Shown piece by piece: positions 30,991 through 41,100 of a stretch of 64,000 nucleotides of DNA. The stretch comes from Symsagittifera roscoffensis. Lineage: Eukaryota; Xenacoelomorpha; Acoela; Convolutidae. The position numbers and the translations under genes are program-made. Positions within the stretch are counted from its first letter, which is position 1; each line of letters begins with the position of its first letter. The stretch lies in assembly GCF_963678635.1 (NCBI RefSeq), contig NC_087067.1, positions 16,135,018-16,199,017 on the forward strand, given 5' to 3'. Below the pieces are notes generated by a model, which was not told where the DNA came from, made no database searches, and saw nothing but the letters and a program-made list of their open reading frames with translations.

Positions 30991-31433
30991 AAGGAATCTA
31001 CAACACATGCGCTATACACACACAAGTAAATAGACAAGCAAGTGTAGCACGCATACTATTTGCAGGATTTTTTGGAATTTTTTCTTCATCAATAAACAAA
31101 ATTCTTCTAGACGCACAAATAAAAGAATACAATACAAAAATAGCGACAAGACAGAACACGTACGACGAAGAACATAATAACATAGAAGTAACACCTACCG
31201 CACCACAGTTGCCACCCCTACCACATAACCATCCATTATCCTTAGTCCCTCGTAATTTTCGAAACCTAGCAATAACACATAACCCAAATTTTAGACCAAA
31301 TATATCACAAAGTCCCATACAACATATAATGACACATCATTCACAAGATGATAATACATATGAACTAATTATAGAACAATCCCATATCACCGCTTTTCAG
31401 TCTCAAAATAATCATTTTTTTAGCCCACGATGA
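30991..31433 (+). CDS. envelope-like transmembrane segment and tail with PTAP
   Basis: Within frame 30939-31433 a hydrophobic stretch, ILFAGFFGIFSSSINKILL, is followed by a charged tail carrying TPTAPQLPPLP. The last part has QSPIQHIMTHH. The same hydrophobic segment, PTAP motif and QSPI-H box occur in the minus-strand copy at 61481-61041. PTAP is the canonical late-domain motif that recruits TSG101/ESCRT. It is usually in Gag, so finding it here is unusual. Confidence 0.55.
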
Positions 31434-32176
31434 GCCGACAACTTGGATCCCTACACCGCTCAAATTCCCACCCAACCAACCTCCACACTCCAATCCCAAT
31501 AACCCCACTTTTTGCTTTCCCACCACCCGATTTCCCAACTATTAATATAACATTAAGCACGAATTCGGATACTAACTCAGATATTTCAGTTTTATACTCC
31601 ATCTCACAACTTAAAAACTCTAATATAGAAACCTCTGACGAATTTGCAGACTCCGAACCATCTCCATCCAATAATTTTCAAACCAACTCCTCAGTTTTTT
31701 CAAAACCCCCTTTTCAACCAATCCCACTAAATAATTCACTCCCATCCGTTTCCACTCCTTCATATGCTTCGCAAGTAACCCCAACCTACTCTCCATTTCA
31801 TTCCGACCAATCATCTAATAATTCGCCAGATACCCACCAAATTTCCCAGGAACTCGATAATTTTATCACCCTACAGCAACAGTTAATACACACTAACACC
31901 CTCACCATACATCAAATTTCATCCACAATAGAATCCTCAAACCCACCAACTCCTACACCCTCCTCAGCTTACACTGCATCATTAGCAAAATCATCCACAT
32001 CCACCGAATCATCAAATAGCACTCACCGAGCTTATTGCACTTTTAAAAGAAAATTCCCGAACCATCCATTCACGACCAAACCAGGAACAGCCTGCGAATA
32101 TATTAATCATCCACACCACACCAACACGAAAGATTTTCTAGCAATCACCTACCCTCATTCCCACAATATACTTTGA
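31430..32176 (+). CDS. Ser/Thr/Pro-rich accessory ORF (248 aa)
   Basis: Begins ATGAGCC at 31430, overlapping the preceding stop (ATGA-type overlap). The protein is dominated by S, T, P and N with an ordered C-terminal part containing AYCTFKRKFPNHPF. The next frame, 32173-32379, overlaps its end by 4 bp and continues. No known family recognised. It may be the N-terminal half of one 3' protein extending to 33240. Confidence 0.5.
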   Translation: MSRQLGSLHRSNSHPTNLHTPIPITPLFAFPPPDFPTINITLSTNSDTNSDISVLYSISQLKNSNIETSDEFADSEPSPSNNFQTNSSVFSKPPFQPIPLNNSLPSVSTPSYASQVTPTYSPFHSDQSSNNSPDTHQISQELDNFITLQQQLIHTNTLTIHQISSTIESSNPPTPTPSSAYTASLAKSSTSTESSNSTHRAYCTFKRKFPNHPFTTKPGTACEYINHPHHTNTKDFLAITYPHSHNIL

Positions 32177-33240
32177 ACACACCTAACGACACTAACGGCA
32201 CACGTAGTTTTGTAGATGAACATGTTTTAATGCCAACACTTCATTGGACAGCATATTACCATTTTACTAATCCCCTTTGCCTGCCACTATCTAGTACTGA
32301 TAACGATATAGAAAAGAATAAAGATATGCTATATAGACTCACCGCAACACTAACACCTAGACAATTTACTTATATATGATATAAAAAATCACTAAAATCA
32401 TTCACTGCACCCCGAGCTAACGAATTTACAATAGAATATTACGACCATAATATCATCCGAACAAATCAAGACCAATTTCTAGATGACGACCGCTTCGCTA
32501 ACCCACAACTAACAGAAAAATTCTTCATCAAAACGTCATATGTTTTCACACTTAATATTTTTGATAAGAAATATGATCACATCATTTCTGAAGCACTAAC
32601 TGATATTCAAGCTTACGAAAGTTTTCAAGAAAAATTTCAGTTATTTTCACTAACCTTTCACTTCCTTGCACCAAATGAACGCGATTTGCACTGTTCATAC
32701 GACATTATGTTACGCACTAAACAGACTCATACATATACATACTATCGCTTTATACAAAATCATTTTGATTTACATACTCCATCAAGACAACCACACCATC
32801 GTTTTCAGTTTCTTAACTCGAAGTACACTTCACCATTTTTTCTTAATTTCACCTATTGCATCAAGGATACTAACCTCCACGGCATCCTCCGCAATTATGA
32901 CCCAGTAACACAAATGTATATATTTTGTCCCATCACGAAGACCTTTAATGCCGAAGAATCCAGACCCTTTCTTATCCCACATGAATTTATCCAACCTATA
33001 GAAATCCCAATATTAGAATTTATTCACAATAATAAATATAATCACAAAATATATAACCTCATTCAAAACACACCTTATGAGTTTGCAGTAGGCACCGAAG
33101 AACTAAAAACCATTAAAGCACTTCAATTGCTTTGGCCACTGCTCCAAACTAAAAACATCATTCGCATACTAGCAAAATTACTAACAAATTCGGACATAAT
33201 ACACAACATCTTTCCCCACGGCTTTTTCCCAGACAATTAA
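32173..33240 (+). pseudogene. 3'-terminal accessory protein, C-terminal part
   Basis: Frames 32173-32379 and 32686-33240 with an intervening broken stretch. Their aromatic-rich but cysteine-poor sequence includes FCPITKTFNAEE and ends LLWPLLQTKNIIRIL...GFFPDN. The last 40 codons have a clear nucleotide homologue in the minus-strand copy just before its terminal intron, so this is a genuine family gene. Function unknown. Confidence 0.5.
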
Positions 33241-33243
33241 CAG

Positions 33244-33328
33244 GTAAGTATAATTTAAAAATATTCTTAACTAATAAATTTAAATTAGTCCTAACCATTC
33301 TTTACTCATGTTTCTTTTACATTTTTAG
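33244..33328 (+). other. probable intron directly after the last stop codon of the element
   Basis: The final ORF stops at 33240. Three bases later a near-perfect donor CAG|GTAAGTAT begins an 85-bp AT-rich stretch ending in TTTCTTTTACATTTTTAG|T. The diverged copy has the equivalent donor AG|GTAAATAT and acceptor CTCTTTTTCTTTAG|T 83 bp apart at 61044-60962. Conservation of both splice signals in two copies supports a real intron. Confidence 0.7.
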
Positions 33329-34850
33329 TCTTCATACCACGATCATCTGCAAAAAAAACAGAAAAGAAAAATAAAAAATAAACTTGTTAAAATTCTTCTA
33401 AGCTTCATTAATATTTTACACAAGAAAATCTGATAAAATTCATACCAAATGTAGTAAATTAATTTATAAATTATTCCCCCATAAAGCAGTAAATTTAATT
33501 ATGATGAAAATTTATAACTTTAAATTTCCCCCAAAACTAGCAGTAAAATTGAAATTCTATGTAATAAATTGATAAAATGAAAATGCAGTACTAACCTTTT
33601 GATACTTTCACTCACTCGCACAGGAATTCTATCCAAACTCGCACAGCTCGCCCACGAAGAATTAATTAAATAATGATTTTAAGTTTCAAGTTTTCACACT
33701 CAACAACTCTAACACACGATAACAAGTTTCAAACTTTCCTTTAACGCGGTTGGAAAGGAATTATATACTAAACCAAACTAACCAACGCAGCTTACTAAAC
33801 ACCACAAATCATAAAATAACAGCATGACTAAGAAAAGAAAACCAACGGTACCCAAACCGGATTAACCCTGTTTAAAACTGGATAATTTATTCTTTTGAAG
33901 ACTATTATAAAGTCTAAGAAAGAAATAATAAAACAAAAAAAAGTCGAAAGACAAACCCATAACAAAAACAATTTGATTTTTGGAAAAAGGGACACAACCA
34001 AAGAAACATAAGAAAGACCAACATAAACCCAACATAAAACGTTATCACATAACAGGACCTCTTAAAGAAACCGCACGAAACCATACTCCCACTCCTGGCC
34101 TAACCCACCAGAGGGGACGTCCTGAGCATGCTCTATAGCCGGCCTAACCCATCGCGCTACATCCACGCTTTGTGACCACATTTCTATTTTTAATAAGAGG
34201 TACTCAAGGGTGAGTAACTCTTCAAAATAATCGAACTAAAACAAAATGCTTTTGTGAAAACAACTGACTAAATTCATGATTAAAAAACCAAACTAATAAA
34301 AATTTTATAAAATGTAAATCATACCTTGCAGTATATAGATCAACACACAACAACAAAGACGAACATCCAAAGATAAAATGATCCCATTACACTCGAACAA
34401 GAATGGCTAACCACAACCGATATGCCGTCCACAATCACAACTCAAAGGATTTAGAGTACGACTTGACTTCGCAGAAAAGGACTTCATTGAACTAGACCAA
34501 TGACCACCTCGATGATCAAGTATACGTACAGATCCGAGTTACAAGGCATCCCTTCCACACACAATCTCCACGCCATTCCCAGACGAGGTTGAACACAAAA
34601 CAAGTTCTCTACATGATACAGAAAAACCCGTCATAGCAAACCATTTTGAAATCAGATTGATTCCATTGGGAAACACAGTCGTTGTCACAAGACGACACAA
34701 CGATTGATGTCCCTAACTCCAGCGTCCTGGAACTTCTCTAACCAGAGGAACCGGACAAGAATACGATGTTCGCCAAATACCAACGTTCATCATCCATCCT
34801 TTGAATTGAAGAAAGATAATTTTAAAAAAACTCTGTAAAACCCGGATGGG
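33329..34850 (+). other. 3' untranslated region of the element
   Basis: About 1.5 kb without ORFs, ending AACCCGGATGGG directly before the 3' LTR. That junction is the same in the minus-strand copy. The part at 33600-33960 aligns with the minus-strand copy at 60650-60350. About 34000-34780 is longer here than in that copy. No clear polypurine tract is visible. Confidence 0.5.
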
Positions 34851-35259
34851 TGGAACTTGATCTAAACTATATTTTATGATTGGATAAATTAGATATTTTA
34901 CCACTGTAAAGTATTTAATATTAACCAATCATGATCCATCTAACTAACAACCCACTTATTTGTAAGTGCTGAAATTACTTGTAATTTCAGCACCAGAGAG
35001 ATTTGAGTTTAACTTAGAAATTAGTTGTCTCTCCAAGAGAACTTCAGCAGCCGCAACAAACCAGTATACCCTAGATCTATTGAGCCTAGCAGAGACTAGT
35101 TAAACAACCTGAGACTAGATAGTATAAGAGTAAGATTAGGATCGGTATTAGACTAAGAAGTTGCACGAATCTATCCGGCCGAAAATAAGATAGCGTGACG
35201 AGCAGACGATGACCCTATCCGAAATTACTCTATGAGTTAACCACATCGGTCCTAACTCA
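34851..35259 (+). repeat. 3' LTR of the 18.5-kb element
   Basis: 409 bp, TGGAACTTGATC...CCTAACTCA. About 12 substitutions and one indel separate it from the 5' LTR. The palindrome is intact. Confidence 0.9.
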
Positions 35260-36840
35260 ATGGGGTAACTTGTGAAGTATTAATGGGATACGGATGGAAT
35301 TTAGTAGTTAGGATTCCCATGGGATTCTGAACCCAAGTGTAGAAGTTTGACCCCGGTTGACCCCTGGCTCACCTTAAGTCGACCTTTGGGCATTTTTACC
35401 CCAAAATTGCATAGCGAACCCCGAGATAAACACCGGAAAGTTGCGTTTTACACGGTTCAACCCCTATGATATGAAACGGTCCCCTTACTAATATCTGGGA
35501 GAAACTTGTATATTGGGGACTAGAGCAGAAAACGATAACCATATAACTTTTACATTGCAGCCTTATAGTAATAGATTTAAGTCAAAGTGGACTTGGTAAA
35601 TATTGGGTTCAGTTTAGCTTAGTAAATGATCAATTAAAAGCAATTCAACTAGTCTAAAGAAAAGAAGTCCCAGAGAAAAATGATAGTAATAGGACCGCAA
35701 CATGAGAACTAAGTCTCCTAAATAGTATGAACGAAGGGGGAATTTACTTGGCTTTCCGGAGGTGACATTTTGGTTCAATTTGGCCCCTAATAGACGAACT
35801 ATGTTTCCCTGATAGCTAAAAGGTCGGGATTGGAACAGTGTACAGATAGAAAAATTAGATGCCTCAATTGAATTAGCTACCCATGAAAAGGGTCATCCCC
35901 TACTCTTGGGAGGTCGGCAAGTTAACAGGATTATTAAAATAAAAACCTTGGGAGGGTCAGTGAAAAAACATAGCCCGGTTTGGACGTCGAGTTGAACTCG
36001 AGAGCTGAAGTCACTGAAGTCAAGAAATAGTTGATTAGAATTGTACGAAAGTTGTTTGCTTGGTCGAATTGTGATACCTACCGCATACTAGGTATCTAAT
36101 AAGCGTGAAAAGATTGATAAAAGAAACCGAATTTGGTACGTGGCAGAGTTGACAGGGGGAGGGACATAGTCTTACAACATGTGCGAACAGGTGATTTAGG
36201 CGGATGTCGGGGCCGATAAGGAATGGCGTGATCTAACTAAAACTAAGTGTAAAGAAAGATAGGGAAGTGGAGGGTACCGGAGACCTTTTAAGAGTCGGAA
36301 CAGTTGTTAGCTACTATTAAGAGTAGTTGTTTTTCAGTCAGAGAAGAGAGCAATTGGTACTGAGTTAGAGTATAGTTGGTTCTCAGTTAGTTAGAGATAG
36401 CGATTATTGCTAGTTAGTCAAGTAGTTGGTTCTGGGAGTACGAGAACAATTTTAGCAGAAACAATAGATAGTTGGTTCTCATCAGAGATTTTCTAGAGAG
36501 AGAGAACAGAAGCGTTTAGTGGAGTCAGTTGGAAGTCAAATTGTAATTAAACAATAGTGCTGATTAGTCGCGGACCTTTCTTTTGATTAGGTTATTAGAC
36601 TACATTCTGGCCACTCAGAGCCTTCTTTAATTGGACGTATATTTATCTGAATTAAATTACTATTCGAAAATCTTGCAAATGTATCGAGTAGACGAGACAG
36701 GCTGAAGAGCAGTACACAAGAAGGGGACAAGCAGAAAATACAATAAAGAATAGTTGCCACCAACTTAAGCCTTTCGGGATTGTAGATAGTAGTGAATCTG
36801 GTTCGCCCCGCTTTATTCACTACCCAAGTGACCACCATCA
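35260..36840 (+). repeat. possible solo LTR or transposon remnant of another family
   Basis: A block that is less AT-rich than its surroundings, from TGGGGTAACTTG at 35261 to CACCATCA at 36840, so it is bounded by TG and CA. AATAAAG occurs near 36742, about 100 bp before the end, as a polyadenylation signal would in an LTR. AGTTGGTTCT is repeated about every 50 bp at 36375-36480. There is no long ORF and no second copy in the window, so this is a hypothesis. Confidence 0.3.
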
Positions 36841-37961
36841 GAAAAAAATCACATCAAGCTGAACTACTACTCATTTCTTCTGGATTTATCAAAATATCCT
36901 TTTTGAATATTTTCACTTGTTTTTTTTTTGTTTTTTAAATTTAGTTTCGAGTTATCAGGCCTAATCCTGGTCAGAATTAGTTCTGAATCAGATCTGATAT
37001 GTTTCAAAAAGTTGTTGCTTCAAGTTTGTGCCACAATAAATGTGTATGCTTGAAAGAAACATTGCTTCAGGTCCGTCGCAGTCCTATAAAATTCAAACCT
37101 GTGTTGTTTTCAGATCTGATTTTAATGAAAAACTTTTTTGAACTTAAACTAATACTTGAAATTGTTGGATTCAAACCTTTTAAATGAAATACCTGCTTGG
37201 CTCCCTGACTTTATATGACAGCTTGTAAATTAAAAGATTCAAAAATCACTATTTTGTCAAACATTTGCATGTCAAGAAAGACTTTACATATTTGCGTTGA
37301 GATGATCATCCGTGTTGGAAGTTTGTTGAAAACTAAACCTTAAGTTATTCATTTAGTTATCCAAAAGTTAAGTCCGTACATTTTTCTCGTCTACAAAAGA
37401 CCTGCAGCCTGTCTCTTTTATTTCAGTGCAGATCAGCCTCAGATTTGACAACACAAGAATTAGCAGGTATAGACAAAGCTGGCTCAGATTTGCTCAAATC
37501 TTGCTTCAGATCTATTCAGATTGGAATGTAATCAAGATTTCAACTCAACATATCTATACAAAAAAGATCATAATCAAATATTTCAAAAAAAAACATTAGG
37601 CATCGATTATTGAAATGAGAAATGAATATAAATAGGATTACAAGGACGAGTAAAAACAACTTCGTTTCAAATTTATGTTTCTATGATCACTTTGTTTTCG
37701 GGAACGTTCTTCATATTTTCTATTTTAGAAGCCATTTTTTTAAATTTCATTTTCGCTGGTCTGCAAATTTAGTCTTTTTGCACAGCGGAGCTAAATCATC
37801 TTTGAGCAAGAGCTGATTGCACTTTTTAGTCCTCTATAAGTAGGTCCGCTTTGTTCGTAAAAGCAAAAGCAAGCCACAATTTCGTTTGCATTGAGTTAAT
37901 TTTTTTTTTGCTATTTCAACAAGTTTCATCAAACAATTTGAAACCAACCGTCAGCTTTTTG
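36841..37961. other. intergenic, no gene seen
   Basis: AT-rich sequence downstream of the transporter's stop codon. Pieces such as CAGATCTGAT, TCAGATTTGC and CAGATCTATT recur at 36980-37520 as loosely related words. No exon of either host gene is recognisable. Confidence 0.45.
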
Positions 37962-38152
37962 CTATTGCGTTTTTACAGCTACAGATTCTTCAGTGTAGTA
38001 CATTTTTCTGTAATTTCCAGAAAAAATAAGGTACCCATTGCTACAGATACTGCCTAGTACTAGACATCCGCACAAGGTTAAGAAGGTCAACTCGAAATCG
38101 ACTGCAGAGTAAATGAGGCCGCCGAACACAAATGAGCCCAGAATTCCTCCAG
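37962..38152 (-). CDS. transporter exon 6, C-terminal end
   Basis: After acceptor TTTTCAG it completes an alanine codon and encodes AGGILGSFVFGGLIYSAVDF, the final hydrophobic spans and the tail ending YYTEESVAVKTQ, then TAG. G-x-x-x-G-x-x-x-G/F in this span mirrors the GPPIGSA segment of the first half, as expected from the internal symmetry of MFS proteins. Confidence 0.9.
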
Positions 38153-41100
38153 CTGAAAACAAAAGGGTATATTTATCAAAGAAATAATTTATGGGAGCTT
38201 AGTGCTGATTTGAATAATTTGGGTAAAATGATTAAAATTGGAATGTTAAAACGCGTTTTTCTCAAGCTGGGTTGATTTTAGACGTTTTAGGCTAGCTAAT
38301 CAGATCGGTCGTATTTATTTCATACGACTCAACATTTCACCCTTAGATATTGTCCAAAACTTATAGGTTTTCAATATTTTTCCCCAAAAATATTCGATGT
38401 AATTATTTATTATTAAGGGAATAATTATTGATTATTATTTATTAAGGGATATTCGGAACATTCAGGGCTTTGACTTGATATACGAGCAGTCTTGTTTTCC
38501 GACTTTCGATACGAAAGTAACGGAATATTTGTGCTCGGGGTGGGTTTTTTTTCTTCAGACAAATTTCGACTTTTTAACTAGCCATTTTTGACGGAATTTT
38601 TAAAAATCATTCAAAAGGTGTTGTTGTCTTGAGCTTAAATTTGAAAAGATATTTCACCTGTGATCATTTTTTGTAAAGTTATGAAGGTTTAAAATTTGCC
38701 GTTTTAGCCATTTTGACCAATTTGGGACAATTAACGCGCGATATAATTCGCGCTATTAACGCGTGAGCGGAGATTTAATCCGTCTTATAAATCGTTCCAA
38801 ATTGGTTGAACGAAGCTTGTTTGCAATAATTTATTTGTTACAAGGAACGAATTCTATCTTTTTGTGTTATGGCGTGAGGGGAGATGATTTTCATGAAAAA
38901 TTGAAAAAAAAACATTAGTTTTATTTTATTTCATTTAATTTTTTTGATGTTTGTACTGCTGCTCCATAAACCCTAAAAGGCAGTCGGAACATCCAGGGCT
39001 TCGCCCTGATACAAGCAGTCTTGTTCTGTTTAAAATTTGTTAAACTTGTGTTATTTGATCGAAAAGTTTGGATAGCATTCAACAATTTTGGTTCTAACTT
39101 TCTTGTTGTCCTTTCATGAGCTAAGATTGTAAGCTATATATTCAATTGTTTTTTATTGTTCCGACTTTCCTAACAAAAGTAACGGAATATTTGTGCTCGG
39201 AATGGGTTATTTTTTCTTCAGACAAATTTCGACTTTTTAACTAGCCATTTTTGACGGGTTTATTTTTATATCATTCAAAAGGAATTGTTATCCTGAGCTT
39301 AAATTTGAAAAGATAGTTCAGCTGTGATTAGTTTTCGAAAAGTTATGGGGGTTTAAAGATTGCCATTTTGACCAATTTGCTCCTAGTTGATTTGTACTCA
39401 TATGTCCTAGTTGATTTGTAAGTATGAGCAAAATCTATCAGTTTGTACTAAATATGGCGTGTAGGGTGACGTTTTTACAAAAAAAACTTTAAATTTTTTT
39501 TAAATTTTAATTATATTTATTACATTTAAATTTTCCATGTTATTACTGCACCATAGACCCTAAGAGGCATTCGGAACATTCAGGGCTTCGCCCTGATATG
39601 AGCAGTTTTGTTTTTTTGTTCCGACTTTCGGTATGAAAGTAACGGAATATTTGTGCTCGGGGTGGGTTTTTTTTCTTCAGACAATTTTCGATTTTTTAAC
39701 TAGCCAATTTTGACAATTTTTGTTTATCATTCGAAAGCCAATTGTGACCATTTTTTTGTAAAGTTATTGGGGGTTAAATAGTGCCATTTTGGCCAATTTG
39801 CAACATTTAACGCGCGATATATTTCGCGCTATTAACGTGTAAGCGGAGATTTAATCCGCTTTAGAAATCGTTCCAAATTGGTTCAAAAAAGCTTATATGC
39901 CATCATTTATATAATAATAGGACCAAAATCTATCTTTTTGTATTTTATATGGCGTGTGAGAGGATGATTTTCATTTAAAAAAATTTCAAATTTTAGAAAA
40001 AAAAGTTTCAATTTATTTTATTATATTTAATTTTTTTTTGTTATTACTGCTCATGAAACCGCCATGACTCAAAAGGCAGTCGGAACATTCAGGGCTTCGC
40101 CCTGATACGAGCAGTCTTGTTTAAAATTTGTTGATAAAGCATATAGTTAGTATGTTTGTTACTTCATTATTAATCAAAATCACATAAATAAGAAATTAGT
40201 GAAAACATATCAAAAAAATTCTCTTAAACGTCGATTATGGCCCGTTATTACACAAATTTGCTGCGTAAAAACCATAAAACAAACAACTAGAACAAAAACA
40301 TTTTAGGTTTTTTAGCTAATGTCAAATTTGCTTCGACTGAGTTTCTATTAATTTACGTTCAAGTGCCTGGCCAAAACAAACGGTAATTATAATTTGAGTA
40401 AATACATTTAACTTACCTGACATCGAGAATGTGATCCAAAATCCGACAATTAGTTGCAGTTTTTCAATGCTATGTGGGTAGCCTTCCTTCTTCGCTATTT
40501 CTTGTAGAATGAGATAAGTTGGCGCATAGTTGCCAGACGTCGCGACTCCACTGAGAGCCAGTACAAATACCACATAGTACTTGTTTTCCAGGAATGGCAC
40601 CAAAACGGGAAGAGCGTACATTCCAGTGACAATGATGACCATATTCGAAAGCCAGAAGAATGAATGAGCAGCAAAACCTTGAGCACAATTGAAGAAAAAA
40701 CAAATCTAGTAACAATTTGATAGAAAAGTTACAATTTTTATGAGCACGAATTATATTTCAATTTTCTCGAGCAAAAATCGGTGTTTCGACCGTCTCGAAA
40801 AAATTTCGGCGTGTTGCGACTTTCTGGACCCAAAAAAATGTTCGGTTTTGTTAGAACTTATTCAGATATTTTGACCTTCTCGAATAAAATTTGACAGATT
40901 TTAACAATCTCGACGGTCTTGCTCGAACCTTTTAAACGCTTATTTTTTCGACCCCGAATAGAAAGGTTAAAGCTTCTCGACCAAATATGGGTATGTTTCG
41001 ACTGTCTCAACAGAAAAAAAAATCCAAAAACATTCCAATCCTAATTTTGCTTCAACCGACGCTACTAACAATAGGGTGTGCTAAAAATGATTACCTCGAC

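Larger units (their letters stand above)
16771..35259 (+). mobile_element. giant Ty3/gypsy-family retrotransposon with envelope-like and extra ORFs (18.5 kb), defective
   Basis: Direct LTRs at 16771-17180 and 34851-35259 begin TGGAAC and end CTAACTCA (TG...CA), differ at about a dozen sites (near 3%), and enclose a primer-binding site, gag, protease, RT, RNase H, integrase with a GPY/F-type end, then about 6 kb more coding sequence. The order protease-RT-RNase H-integrase places it in Ty3/gypsy (Metaviridae). The plus strand is strikingly A-rich and G-poor throughout. Stops and indels occur in every long gene and the RT core is deleted, so it is inactive. I find no clear target-site duplication. 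Confidence 0.9.

Noticed and set aside
36587-36838. 83-codon minus-strand ORF as a missing exon of the VWD gene or a membrane protein
   Set aside because: Lies in the putative LTR block, has no cysteine pattern and no good splice sites.
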